A stretch of DNA of 64,000 nucleotides from assembly GCA_021464415.1 (NCBI GenBank), contig CM038467.1, forward strand, positions 24,646,011-24,710,010. The letters are read 5' to 3'. The DNA comes from Lonicera japonica. Taxonomy: Eukaryota; Streptophyta; Magnoliopsida; Dipsacales; Caprifoliaceae. Shown one piece after another: positions 50,688-63,390 of this stretch. Position 1 is the stretch's first letter; each line of letters begins with the position of its first letter. The position numbers and the translations under genes were made by a program. A model generated the notes under the pieces. That model made no database searches. It was not told the DNA's origin and saw nothing but the letters and a program-made list of their open reading frames with translations.

Positions 50688-53600
50688 ATGGCTTCAACGG
50701 GACAACCCCAATCGTCTCTTAAAAGACGTGATTCCATGCCACCAAGAGAAGGGGATCAGCTGATTATAACCCCTCTAGGAGCTGGCAATGAAGTTGGCCG
50801 ATCCTGCGTGTATATGACTTACAAAGGGAAAACCATCTTGGTATATTGCAATTAACTGTTATTATACTTCTATTTTTTGGTTGTTGGTTTTGACTTCTGC
50901 GATTGATTTTTTTTTCGTTGTTTGTTTGTCCATAGTTTGATTGTGGAATTCATCCCGCGTACTCGGGCATGGCTGCTTTGCCATACTTTGATGAAATTGA
51001 TCCTTCGACCATCGACGTTCTACTCATTACTCAGTGAGTCTATCTCTTTTACTTCATCTTGCACCTTCTTTATGCTGTTGTAGTTTTAGATCCATTTGGA
51101 CTGTTAGAATGATTTAAAATTAAATTTAGAGTTGCCCTGAAATCTGAGAAGGAATCGTATCTTAGCCGGGTTTGGGCACATGCTCAATCCCCAAGCTTCA
51201 AAAGACTGGTCATTTTTTGAATTGAACTGAGTTGTTCAGAGTTTTTTGAGTAGTATTGTAGTTCGATTTGGTGTTTATCTCATAGTCTCTTATCTATTTA
51301 TTTATTTGTTTGTGATTATCTAATCATGTACATAAGAAATAAGCTTTTTTCCATATTATGAAGAATCCAATGAAGAAGACTAAGAACCATAATATAGTCG
51401 CATAGCATTTTTCTGATAAGAAACGGAGATTAATTATTACTTCAGAAAATGATTACAAAGGATGGAGGACAAGGGCTGATACAATATTCCAAACTTCTTC
51501 TCTAATTTTTTAGTTAATTAATTTGAAAACTATTGTTTCCCTCGGCCTCATTGTACTGCAATACTTTCTGTGCAGTTTCCACTTGGATCATGCGGCATCC
51601 CTTCCATACTTTCTGGAAAAGGTTTGTTGCTTTAGTTTTTTATGAATACGTTTACAGGTTTCTTTTTAAGATGCCTAAATGGCATGGTTTGCGTTTTCAG
51701 ACCACATTCAAAGGGAGAGTTTTCATGACCCATGCAACAAAGGCTATCTACAAGTTGCTTTTGTCGGATTATGTGAAAGTGAGCAAAGTTTCAGTTGAAG
51801 ATATGTTGTTCGATGAACAAGACATTCTTCGGTCCATGGACAAAATTGAGGTTTGTTAATTTATGCCATTTATTAATAAGTACCTTTTAAATTCAATTTT
51901 CCTGAAGATGTAATCTATATTGTCTCGCTTTAATTAGTTTCTAATAAAAGTGTTTTGTTTCTGATAAAAAAAAAATATTCAATTTTCCTGAACAATTGGA
52001 AATTGAGAAAAATGAATGAGACGGAATGCTAGAACAACTAATTATAAGATAAGACAAGATATACATAATCTATTAAGAATTCTAGGATAATGACATTTCA
52101 GAGGGTCAGAATATGATAAGTTGCTAGTCATCATAATTGGTTGGAATTTTCTTGAAACTGGATCCAAGGTGGGCCCTCATACTGTACTATAGTTTCTCTA
52201 TATATGAATTTTTGTTTTTGTCTTTCTATTGTCTCCTATTCCTGCGTGAATCTTTCTTTAACATGAATTTGTTTCAACAACTGGGCAAGTCTCCGTTGAA
52301 TTGCTTGAACTGTGGGCACCATATCTTGGGATATTTTGACTCAATGTTTGTTTTGCACATCACTGTAAAATTGTAAGCTTGAGTAAAAGAAGACCTTATT
52401 AGAGGAAACCAATGCTAAACCGAAAAAACAGAAGCAAATGGGCTTAACTAATATACCTAAGACATGAGGAAAAGTCTTGCACGGAACCTTTTTCTCTTAT
52501 CTAAAACTAAATAAATTTGAAGCATGACAGTTGATAGGTTCAGCCAGTTATAGCATCCACAGTGGTTATAATCTGTGTATGGTAAGTAGGGTATATTTAC
52601 CCTACTTACTATGTGTGTGAAATAATAGTATGGTATAAAAATGGTAGAGAGAGGAAAAAGTAATGTCTAAATGGAAAAAAAAGAGCAAAGCCATTTACTT
52701 CATTTAGCCATATCATGCATACAGAGAGAGATCTAACACTAAAGCTGTGCTGCACTTCTCTTATGCGTGAGGAGTGTTGAACGCATTTATCAAATGCGTC
52801 TAAAGCAAATTGGACATCACACACACTTTTAAAATGCATTGGAGCATTTTTAAGCCATATGCATTTCAGAAATGCGTTTGGTAAAGAACTTAATGAAACT
52901 TTAATGTATCATACAGCTATCCTACGGAATAATATTTTACCCTACCTGTCATGACCATTGCGTGCGTAAGGTAAATTTTCCCTACTTACCGTACTTACTT
53001 GCACGATTGTGGATGCTCTTACATGTGAAACATTATCGAAGATGTGTCCACAAAAAACAGTTTGTTCTAAATATTATATTGTGTTGGAAATTATTTTGAC
53101 GAACATAAACCAATCATTGATGTTCTAATTCTCATTATTTTGGCCATCTGCAGTAGTTTATCCTGCAAATAATTGCACTGTAATTGTCTTAAATTGTTTC
53201 ACCCAACTTGTATAAATCTGAAACTCTCTGCAGGTGATCGATTTCCATCAGACTCTAGAAGTGAACGGAATCCGCTTCTGGTGTTACACTGCTGGCCATG
53301 TCCTCGGTGCGGCCATGTTCATGGTTGACATAGCTGGTGTTCGAGTCCTCTACACTGGAGACTATTCACGCGAAGAAGACCGGCATCTTCGTGCCGCTGA
53401 GCTCCCACAATTCTCCCCTGATATATGCATCATTGAATCCACTTACGGTGTTCAACTCCATCAATCTAGAACCATTAGAGAAAAACGCTTCACTGATGTA
53501 ATTCACAATACCGTTTCTCAAGGTGGTCGCGTTCTAATTCCCGCTTTTGCCCTTGGCCGTGCACAAGAACTCCTCTTGATCCTCGACGAGTATTGGTCAA

Positions 53601-54877
53601 ACCACCCCGAGCTCCACAACATCCCTATATATTACGCTTCTCCCCTTGCAAAACGTTGCATGGCCGTTTACCAAACCTACATAAACTCGATGAACGAGAG
53701 GATCCGAAACCAATTTGCCAACTCGAACCCATTCGATTTTCGCCACATATCGCCATTGAAGAGTATCGAAAATTTCAAGGATGTGGGTCCGTCAGTGGTG
53801 ATGGCAAGCCCCGGTGGGCTCCAGAGCGGGTTATCGAGACAACTGTTTGACAAATGGTGTGCCGACAAGAAGAACGCTTGTGTGATACCTGGATACGTTG
53901 TCGAAGGGACCTTAGCGAAAACTATCATTAACGAACCGAAAGAAGTTAGCCTCATGAATGGACTCACTGCCCCACTCAACATGCAGGTTCACTACATTTC
54001 CTTCTCTGCTCACGCAGATTACAATCAAACGAGCACGTTCTTGCAAGAGCTTATGCCCCCTAACATTATACTTGTTCACGGCGAAGCTAATGAGATGATG
54101 AGGCTGAAGCAAAAGCTCGTCTCGCTTTTTACCGACTCTAACACCAAGATTATTACCCCCAAGAACTGTCAGTCCGTCGAAATGTATTTCAACTCTGAAA
54201 AAATGGCAAAAACAATAGGAAAACTGGCTGAAAAGACACCCGAAGTTGGTGATACCGTTAATGGTTTACTTGTAAAGAAAGGGTTTTCGTATCAAATAAT
54301 GGCACCCGATGACCTCCATATCTTTTCACAGCTATCAACAGGGAATGTTACACAAAGGATCACTATCCCTTATTCGGGTGCCTTTGGGGTGATAAAACAC
54401 AGGCTGAAGCAGATATATGAGAGCGTAGAATCTTCAACAGACGAGGAATCAAACGTACAGACTTTACGGGTCCATGAACGGGTAACTGTGAAACATGAAT
54501 CGGAGAACCATATCTCGTTGCATTGGACCGCGGACCCTGTTAGTGACATGGTGTCGGACTCGATTGTGGCTCTTGTTTTGAATGCGAGCAGGGAGATTCC
54601 TAAGGTGGTGGTGGAGTCCGAGCCGGTGGTTGATGAAGTGGAGGAGGAGAAGAAAGCTGAGAAAATCGTACATGCACTCCTCGTTTCTCTCTTTGGAGAT
54701 GTAAAGCTCGGGGAGAACGGGAAGCTGGTGATCACAGTTGATGGGAATGCGGCGACTCTTGATAAACAAACCGGCGATGTTGAAGGAGAAAACGAAGGGC
54801 TTAAAGAGCGAGTGAGGACCGCGTTCAGGCGGATTCAAAATGCTGTGAAACCAATTCCTGTATCTGCATCTTATTAG
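50688..54877 (+). CDS. CPSF73-I: Cleavage and polyadenylation specificity factor subunit 3-I (CPSF73-I), copy 1
   Basis: Five coding exons: 50688-50840, 50936-51033, 51576-51621, 51701-51850, 53234-54877; a 5' UTR exon ends at 49116 and the coding exon starts with leader at 50647. Product 696 aa (Arabidopsis homologue about 693). It is the zinc-dependent endonuclease that cuts pre-mRNA before polyadenylation, in the nuclear CPSF complex. Metallo-beta-lactamase ligands are all present, with a constant +13 offset from human CPSF73: H84, H86, D88, H89 (THFHLDHAA), H171 (GHVLGA), D192 (TGDYS), H409 (ISFSAHADY) and H431 (ILVHGE). The beta-CASP insert lies at about 220-405; the C-terminal partner-binding domain follows, with an acidic stretch [10 protein letters not shown]. 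The large last exon is intronless. Intron 3 has a LINE tail scrap (51413-51490) and intron 5 a MITE. Confidence 0.96.
51410..51492 (-). mobile_element. LINE tail fragment in CPSF73-I intron 3
   Basis: ttctgataagaaacggagatta... gattacaaaggatggagg resembles the 3' tail region of the LINEs at 5040 (ttgataggaaacgg... aaggatacaag) and 49830. It is only about 80 bases long. Confidence 0.4.
52551..53021. mobile_element. MITE with AGCATCCACA termini in CPSF73-I intron 5
   Basis: The left end tagcatccacagtggttat and right end acgattgtggatgctctta are inverted. Inner blocks gtaagtagggta...taccctactta and taccctacctgtc.../gtaaggtaaattttccctactta also pair. There is no equivalent in the copy 2 intron (62318-63428). 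Confidence 0.65.
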
Positions 54878-56246
54878 GGTTTACAAATTGTTTTCACCTT
54901 TCTTGCTTTTTTTATCTCAGAACTAACTGTATTGAACATTTTAATGTTATTTTCTTGACGTGCTAATTTCGCTTGTAGTCTATGTAGAATTTATTGCCAA
55001 AAATACTAATTTACCATGTATAGATATGATTCAGTAGCAATACTGGATTGGACAGAGCAACAGCAACTGTGCTTTTGGCATGCGTCTTTCATGTTTGAAT
55101 TCTGCATTTTAATTTTAGTTTATTTTGTGTTTGGTGGGTTGTTTTGTTTTGGTCATGTAATTTAGAGTTTTGTGTCTGCAAATGAAACTTTGAAAAAATG
55201 GTGGATTTGTGAACTAGCTTTTGAGATGGACTTGGGTCTGCATTGGGCTGGGTCTGGGCCAGCTTGGGTCACCTCTAGCCCAGCCCAGCGCATTTGCTAA
55301 GCTATTGACAACATGGCAGTGGCCTGGACATTTGTAACATTTTTTTAAGTTTTTTTAATGCAAAGGGACAGGTTTTATGACAGTTTTTAATATATGTCCA
55401 AAATTTGCAACGAACATAACAAAAAGTGAAAACACAACTACTTAAAAGGTGTATATACAATTACGATAAGAGTGGGTACAATCACATGTTCGATAATTGC
55501 GTTTATGTGAATCGAATTCAAAATCTCCTTATTATAAGAATGAAGAGGATATCAATGAGTTACAAGGCTTTGGACATTTACCTGTTGAAAATTTGCTTTA
55601 ACTATAAAAGCTTATATTTATTATAATTTTCCATTTTTTAACACTTATAGTTGGATGACATTTGGTCAAAATCTAGTTGAAATGTATTACCCTGAACGAC
55701 AATATTTTTGAACGTGAGCATTTACGCATGGCTCTGAAATTGAAGTCTATTCTTGTCCCCCCCTCTCTCCAAACCGTTAGAATCTATTATGACTTCTATT
55801 AGAAAAAAAATACTTTCACTTCAAAAAATACTAATAATAATGACCACCATATGCTAATTATCTTGTAATCATTTGTTGAAAAATCTAGTAAATTTACTTA
55901 TGTTTTACCCTGTGTTTAAATGGAGAAAAAAAAATTGGGAATGAACAAAAGTCGAGATTTAGAGTGCGAAAAAGTGGAAATCCATTGTTTGATAAAATTA
56001 GCCAATAATTTAAAATTTTACGTGAGGTAAATTTTCTAGATTTCGGCTTTAAAAAATTTCGACTTAAAACAAGTAATATTTTACTTCATGTTATTTTTAA
56101 AATTCTACATACAATATGTCCAAGTATGGGAAATCGCAATTGAAGCAATTTTAAATGATAAAATTTTAAGTTCTATCATTTGAATTTTTTTATGAATTTT
56201 AGAATTAATTCATCCAAACACAGGGTTAAAGTACCACTATGTCTTA

Positions 56247-56530
56247 GGCTCCGTTTGATAACAACATAAAAAATGATAAGAAAAATACTTCATTTGTGTA
56301 AGAAGTTGAAAAATAAGTTGGGTCATGTAAAAAGATACTCCCCATTTCATGTTCATTTTTATGAGTGGATATCTTCCATCCTTCATTACTTTTTTGGGAA
56401 ATTTTTTCTTCCTCAACTAAAGAAATTTTTTTCATGGACAAATCACAAAGTAAGAACGCATCTTATCATATGTTCTCACAAAAATCATCCGTATTTATTT
56501 TTCTTTTCTATGTTGTTATTAAATGGAACT
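56247..56530. mobile_element. MITE, family A
   Basis: It starts ggctccgtttgataacaaca and ends gttgttattaaatggaac, which is complementary to the start. The interior matches other family members (aagaagttgaaaaataagttg; ttttcatggaca). Confidence 0.7.
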
Positions 56531-58361
56531 TATAGACCGTTGAAAATATATTAATTTTGGAGCTTTCATTTAATTTCAAATGATGAATAACAAATGGGCC
56601 ACAAAATGTATTTGTTGTGAGACTCTAGCATGAAATTTCTTCCTGGTCCAAGCATTGGCGTAACCAGGAAATAGGGTAAGTAGGGTCATTAAATTATATA
56701 TTCAAATATGATTAGTGGGATTATTAAATAATGTATCGCCAAATCTCACACTAATTATAATGATTAAATTATTAATTGAAAATAATGAAAATGAGCAATT
56801 GTACTTAGCTCAAAAAAGCACAATCTAATAACTAGTGTAAATGAATCTCCTCTCACTGATAACTTCCGCCTTTGGTATATATTGAAGAGTATATTTGTGA
56901 TCAAAATGCATTTAAGATACAATTTTTAAACAATTTTTTGGCTGAATAGCATTTTTTATGGAAAATATTTTTGAGCCATACTTTCATAATATTTTTTTTA
57001 ATTTGACCCCCACTACTAATTACTTTTTCTAAATTTAAGTGATGCCAATTACATACACCAATTTAAATCTATCTAAAATCTACCCTATTTAATCGTTTAT
57101 CCTAAATTTTAAGTGGGATCATTAGACCTCGTATAACTACACATGACCAAGTTTCTAAGTATAAGTACGTAGCGCATCTCCTAATTAAAGTAGTCCCACT
57201 TGCTCAATTTGTCTTCTCTTTCTTTCTGATAAACATTTTCACAAACACCTTTTTCTTTTTTCCACAAAATGTGTTCCCTTGCCAATGTTTGTGAAAATGA
57301 GTAATAGAAATTTTGGTCCTTCTAACTAGTGGAATTTCTTTTTGTTGACTGGACAATCTTGGCAGACAAGATATCGTGTAAGAAAACTTCTACGTCCAGG
57401 GCCATTTTCAAGATATCTTCCTTAGTTAACTATGAAAAGGGCATCAATGAAAATAACTTTTGCAGAAGGACAGAAGAGAGGGAAAATGAAACGCTCGGTT
57501 TCCATTTCGGTTGTAGGTGTAACCAACCTGCTATTAAGGAAAGAAATAATAAAAGAAGAGGCGCCAATATAAAGATCTTCATTAGTACATAAACCTGGAA
57601 TATATGTAGCTTGAACCCTTTTCTGTTAAAAAATAAAAATAAAATTATACAATTTTGTATTTAGAATGTAATTCTATGTGATAGGTTAATTTTTGACATG
57701 TAAATAGTTAATTGAAGGAAATACTTTATTGGATGACAGTAACTTTAATTTGAACTGTCCTTATCTTCCGCTCTTATGTGTTCAGCAGGTAAGGTTAATT
57801 TTAATCAATTCTTTTTTTTTTTTTAAGATTAAGATTAAGATTAATTTTAACTTCATGAATGGTGGAAATTTAAACTTATGCACCGTGAAAAGTATATATT
57901 AATTATCCTTCGGAAGAAGAAAAGGAACGATATAAAGTGACATTGTTTAATTTAAGACGCTCTAAAAAGGGTATGGTAATCTTAATTTAATACTTTTAAA
58001 AAATTAAAAAATCATGTTTAAACGGGACACTACGATTTAATTCCCTTCTTCCGAGAGTTATCAGTGCTCTTGGGATCCCTCATCGTTTGTATAAAAACAA
58101 AAAAAAAATAAGATATCATACTTTTATTTTATTTATCTTGGAACATACCATACTGAATAAATGCTATTTAGAAAAATTTGCCTTTATTTTGTTATTAAAA
58201 GAATAACTATATTTAAAAGGATAAGAGTAAAAAAATTTCGAACAAGTGGGTTAGCTTAGATAGAGAGGTATTCACTCGGATCTAAAGAAATCTCATGTTT
58301 GAGTGTCACAAAGGAGGGAGTTAGGGTAGGGTTTCCTTTATTTATAGTTTTTTATCCCCAA

Positions 58362-58872
58362 TCCTCGTACAGGCCATTGCTGTACAAGATAACTAAATTC
58401 CATGACAGATGCATTGGTATTAAATGTCGGCCCCAGGCCACCGCCGTACAAAATTACTAAACTCATGATGGATGCATTGGCATTAAATGTAGTTTTTTAT
58501 CCCCGGATGTCGGCCCCAGGCCACCGCCGTACAAAATGACTAAACCCATGACGGATGCATCGGCATTAAATGTAGTTTTTTATCCCCTGTCCTCGTACAG
58601 GCCACCACTGTACACGATGACTAAATCCCATTACAGATGCATTGGCATTAAATGTCGGCCATAGGCCATCGCTGTATAAGATGATTGACATTAAATGTCG
58701 GCCCTAGGCCACCGTTGTACAAGATGACTAAACCCTATGACAGATGCATTAGCATTAAATATCGGTCACAGACCATCGCTGAACAAGATGATTGACATTA
58801 AATGTCAGCCCTAGGCCACCGTTGTACAAGATGATTAAACCCTATGACAGATGTATTGGTATTAAAAGTCAA
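58362..58872. repeat. Complex tandem repeat, eight GGCCaccg..GTACAAgatga units
   Basis: Eight units share (t)cggcc..aggccaccg..gtacaagatgactaaa, most with ..atgacagatgcattggcatta. They start near 58368, 58427, 58508, 58590, 58655, 58698, 58762 and 58805. Spacings alternate between longer (about 60-80) and shorter (about 43) units, so a higher-order structure exists. The block is much richer in GC than its surroundings. It is flanked by tRNA-like stretches (58246-58320 and ggttcgaacc at 58920). Confidence 0.8.
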
Positions 58873-58904
58873 CCTATTCCTTATGAGTGATAGCTAATTC
58901 CAAA

Positions 58905-58990
58905 GAGTTGCACGAGAGAAGGTTCGAACCTGAGACATGCCATACGTCCTAAATCTGCCCTCCACTGAATCACCCTTTGGGGTTTTATTT
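58905..58990 (-). mobile_element. Possible SINE head next to the tandem repeat
   Basis: The minus strand reads gtgattcagtggagggcaga (box-A-like), then ctcaggttcgaaccttc (box-B-like). This suggests that the tandem block lies in, or next to, a tRNA-derived element. No tail or target duplication was identified. Confidence 0.3.
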
Positions 58991-59390
58991 ATAGTTAAAG
59001 GGTATTTTTTTTTTCAAAAACATAAAAATTGAGTAAAAGAGGTATTTGACTAGCATCTTAAAAATTCAGACCCTCTCCTCTCTCCTCTCTCTTCTCTCTT
59101 AACACTTAATATTAAATTTTGAAAAATGTAAAATTAGCTCTTTTGTACTTGTCCATTTAAATATATATATATTTTTTTTATAAAAGCAAAATTGTCGAAT
59201 GACATTCATTCATTATTAAACTGTGATATTCTTAAATTAAAAAACACTTATTTATATATGACATTAAAACAGAAAAAAAAAATCCGCATTCAATTTTCAA
59301 ACTTAAAATAATTTTTCTGTTTTTAGATTACGCATTGAGGTAAAAACCGTAGTACAAAAATAAAATAAAATGAAAAAGACAAAAAAGGTG

Positions 59391-59469
59391 GGAACCGTAA
59401 AGAGCAGTGGATTAGCGCGGTTGACTTTTGGACCAGCAGGTTCCGCAGTGTGTTCAACTCCCACTGTGG
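59391..59469 (+). pseudogene. Degenerate copy of tRNA-Arg(TCG)
   Basis: It aligns along its length with the tRNA at 48830-48903 (agcagtggattagcgcg, cagcaggt, caactcccactgtgg). The acceptor stem 5' side is ruined, the anticodon arm has an extra base and lost pairing (loop cttttgg), and box B reads tgttcaactcc. No T-run terminator follows. It is a pseudogene from the segmental duplication. Confidence 0.85.
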
Positions 59470-60493
59470 AATTTTCAACAAATCCTCCAATTTTGAATTT
59501 CAATTCTCTCACTCTCATCATTGCCGATTCACTGGAAAAGAGGTATCCATCACATCTATAATTGTCTTTTTTCTTTCTTTTTGTTGATGATGATCAGTTA
59601 ATGTAATAATTCAAACACCGCAAGTATTATTCTTTGAGGAAGAACTGATTGTAATCGACTTTCATTTATTTTCACCTGTTTTTCAAAGGCTTTCCAGTAA
59701 ACTTTAGCTGTCCACCTTATAGCGCAGTGGTGTACTAGCATGAACTAGTTCCCTTGGGGTTTGGTGCCGCGCGCGTGAAGGCAATTTCACAATTTAGGTT
59801 AGTTTTAGTAAAATCTAGAATATTAGTTTTTGGTATGTATTCTTTTTGCTAATTCAGGCTATCTTATGTAAAAGGATTTAATTTGGAGTAGTTTACAAGT
59901 AATCCTATTTAGGTTTAGGAATTTAGGATCATAAATAAGATATGCCCAACTTTAATGTGATAGTCTGTCAATCTTTTATTCATATATCAAAACAATCTGA
60001 AAAATATATCCTAGTTTAAGTATAGACATACATCAATTGAAGTGTTAAAATAACTATGTGAAGTACACCCTTAACCATAAATTTAAGATAAAATTCTTCT
60101 TTAAAATGAGGTGGGTAAATTCTCAAGTATTACCTGCTAAATTCATTTTTTTCTAAAATTATCTTAGGCGGATAATGAATCTGGGTTTTGATAATTACAC
60201 CAAAAATAGTTGAGTTTGCTGCTACAGTTTAGCAAAATATATTCAAGAATCAGATTTTGTAGAGTTTGAATAATTAATTAGGTTCATTTTGTCACAGGGA
60301 GGGAAGCTATCTTGCTAGTTGATTTTTCTGTATTGATTGAGGCGGTCCACCCTCATTATTTAGTTAATGGCTTCAACCGGACAACCCCAATCGTCTCTGA
60401 AAAGACGTGATTCCATGCCAGCAAGAGAAGGGGATCAGCTAATTATAACCCCTCTAGGAGCTGGCAATGAAGTTGGCCGATCCTGCGTCTATA

Positions 60494-60759
60494 TGACTTA
60501 CAAAGGGAAGACCGTCTTGGTATAATGCAATCAACCGTTATACTTGTATTCTTGACTAGTTGGTTTTGAATTCTGCCATTGAACTTAATTTTATATCTTT
60601 TGTTGTTTGGTTTTTTTTTTATGTTTAGTTTGACTTACAAATGGAAAACATCTTGGTATATTGAACCAACCATTATAATTATGTTCTATAGTAGTTGGTT
60701 TTGGCTTTTCATAATTAACTTCTTTTTTTTTTTTTCGACGTTTGTTTATTTATTTATAG
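60494..60759 (+). repeat. Local duplication of exon end plus intron in CPSF73-I copy 2
   Basis: The intron after the first coding exon contains a second, diverged version of that exon's last 26 bases (gacttacaaatggaaaacat at 60632), followed by the same intron start (ttggtatattgaaccaaccat). The offset is about 138 bases. Copy 1 lacks it. The relic would not be needed for splicing. Confidence 0.7.
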
Positions 60760-62376
60760 TTTGACTGTGGAATTCATCCCGCATACTCGGGCATGGCTGC
60801 TTTGCCATACTTCGATGAAATCGATCCTTCAACAATCGATGTTCTGCTCATTACTCAGTGAGTTCTTCTATTTCTTTTACTTCGTTTTCAACACCTTTAT
60901 GCTGTTGGAGTTTTAGACACGTGCGCGGTGACGCGGTGTTACAAGGATTTAAGATAGGATTTAGGGATGCCCTAGAAAGCTAAGAAGTAATTGCAGTTAT
61001 GTCCAGCTGTTTTTATTGAACTAGTAGGTTAGGAACATTAATTGCTCAATCACCATGCTCTGATACAATTAGGATCATTTGTTGAGTTGAACTGGGTTGT
61101 ACGGACTTTCTTTCGTACTTGAAACAAAATTTTTTGGCCTTATCTCATATGCATATATATATATGTACGTGTGTGTATGTTTACTTTAGGGATAGAAACC
61201 TTTTTTCCATTAGATCATGGGGCAGGGGGAACACTTGCCATGGATGAGACTGATACCCTAAAAAATAGGGAGGCAGTTTGTTTTCTATATTAGTATAGAT
61301 TTTAACTTAACTGAACGTCTTTCCCTAGAATGGCACTCTTATGAAACCAAAGGGAAAGAAAAGAAAAGGCAAACGGGTGAAGACAACTAAAACCGGTGGC
61401 CTTTTTAATTAGCAGTAAAAGTTACAGAATAGGTAACCCAGTGTCATTTCTAACATTTGTATTTTTCCTCAATTGCTTGTTTCTCAACACAAATCATCTT
61501 TGGTCATTCCTTAGGGCTAGTATTGTCCGTTGTCACCGTCTCCCTGGAAACAGTAGACCGGTAAACTTGCCCCTTATACATTAATAGGAGAATTAAGTTC
61601 GTTGGTGAAACTTTTGGTCTCTTACAGTGATTTGATCAACGTCCCATCTCCTTATTGTTGATTTTGAGTGTAGTTGGAGATTCAATAGTAGAAGAGAGGG
61701 GAAACCCCATAATAGAGATCAGCGTCTTTGAAACTTGACCTCAATGCTCCCAGGTCAAAATTGAACAAACTAACTATTGTACCAAAAGCCCTACCCATCC
61801 ATCACACATAATATAAATGATTTTTAACAATTCTATCATGGAACATGAAAGGATTTGAATGGCCCAGACATAAGGTTGGTGGTTAAGCAGTGTGTGATGA
61901 GGTGGAAGCCTCTTATTATTCGTTTCCAAGAGCTAAATTTTGAGGAGGTTACAGGCGAATGGTGATCTAATTCAACAATATTTTAATTATTTTATTTTAA
62001 CATTATATTTTTTATCTCGTCATTATACCACAATGCTTTCTCTGCAGCTTTCACTTGGATCATGCTGCATCCCTTCCCTACTTTCTGGAAAAGGTTTGTT
62101 TCTTGATTTTTTATCAATACACTTTTAGGTTTCTTTAAGATGGCTAAATGTTGGTGTGCATTTTCAGACCACGTTCAAAGGGAGAGTTTTCATGACCCAT
62201 GCAACAAAGGCTATCTACAAGTTGCTTTTGACGGATTATGTGAAAGTAAGCAAGGTTTCAGTTGAAGATATGTTGTATGATGAACAAGACATTCTTCGCT
62301 CCATGGATAAAATTGAGGTGTGTGTTTCTTAAGCATTGTTCAATAACTCTCTTGTTCATGCACATCCAAACCATAC

Positions 62377-62402
62377 CCCCCCCCCCCCCCCCCCCGCCCC
62401 CG
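62377..62402. repeat. Poly-C tract
   Basis: About 20 consecutive C, then G and five more C, in copy 2 intron 5. It is exceptional in this AT-rich sequence and prone to slippage. Confidence 0.9.
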
Positions 62403-63224
62403 GACCTGGCTGTCAAAAGGTGCATGGTTTTATTTTCAATAATTTCAAAGCAAGCTCCTCACATTAACTGCTAGAAAGAATAAGGCAGTTTAATTTATAT
62501 CCTCCCACTGGGGGCTCAGCCAAAACTGTTTGGTATAAGGTCCCAAAAAGCCAACTTTCATTATGAGAAGGTTGCATTTTTTGGTGTTCTAACCAGGGTA
62601 GTATTTGTGCCATTTATTAAGAAAATACCTTCCAAACTTGGTTACTCTGAACAATTGGAAATTGAGAAAATAATGAAATGGAGTACTAGAGCTGGTTATA
62701 AAATAAGACACAATACGATAAGTTGCTAGTTGCCATATTTAATGGTTGAAACTCCATTAAGAACCCATAAAACGTCAACTAGAGTTCTTCTTGAAACTGA
62801 ATCGGAAGTGAATCCTCATACTTTAGTTTTGGTACATATCAAATATCAAGTTATGTCTTTCTATTGTCTCCTTAATCCTTTGTGACTCTTCCGTTAACAC
62901 GAATTTGTTTCAACAGCTGGGCGAGTCTATAGATGGTTGTAGCTGTTTTTACCAAATTTGACATATTTTCTTTCATTGTAAAGGAATATCAACTTGATTT
63001 TAGTGTTACAGCTTTGGGTACAGCGAACAGGCCTGATTTTGTGCAATCAACAAATTTTATGAGACCTAGAATGCTTTTTTTTTTTTTTTTTTTGTTAAAT
63101 GAATGGGTGATGGATGTAATTTGTGGTATAGATAGTAGGACCTTTGGGGGATTAATCAGCGAATCTCAGAGGCCTGAATTCACTGTGTTTCAATTTGTAG
63201 ATTCAGCGAGGCTTGCAACTATTT

Positions 63225-63390
63225 TATTTTCAGTGGAAATTTTTTCTTACCCACCACCCAAAGAATTTTATTCTATGGAAAAGCCAAAATATAATAATAT
63301 TTCACCAAATCGCTCATCTCTTTTTCCAACTTCTCAAAATAATTAGTAGTATTTTCAACCATTTTGCAATTTTTTTATCAAACAAAACCT
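63225..63390. mobile_element. Partial family A MITE in CPSF73-I copy 2
   Basis: The right half of a family A element (ttctatggaaaagcc, ctctttttccaacttctcaaa, ttttttatcaaacaaaacc) sits 38 bases before the copy 2 exon 6 acceptor. It is absent at the same place in copy 1. Confidence 0.55.

Larger units (their letters stand above)
54878..59390. other. Spacer between the two tRNA/CPSF73-I copies
   Basis: 4.5 kb with the copy 1 3' UTR, a gggctgggtctgggcc-rich patch (55245-55295), a family A MITE (56247-56530), AT-rich filler and a complex tandem repeat (58362-58872). A frame at 57329-57592 has no recognisable domain and no splice context. I see no gene. Confidence 0.55.

Noticed and set aside
54370..54838. 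Minus-strand frames opposite the CPSF73-I last exon
   Set aside because: Antisense shadows of the conserved coding exon with no family resemblance.
57329..57592. 87-codon frame between the CPSF73 copies
   Set aside because: No recognisable domain, no matching exon neighbours, and length expected by chance.
58362..58872. CRISPR-like array
   Set aside because: The units are contiguous diverged tandem repeats in a plant genome, without identical repeats separated by unique spacers or any cas genes.
59700..59730. A tagcgcagtgg string in the copy 2 5' UTR intron, resembling tRNA box A
   Set aside because: It aligns with copy 1 intron sequence (gatagtgagtggtgtgc), and no other tRNA arm follows.
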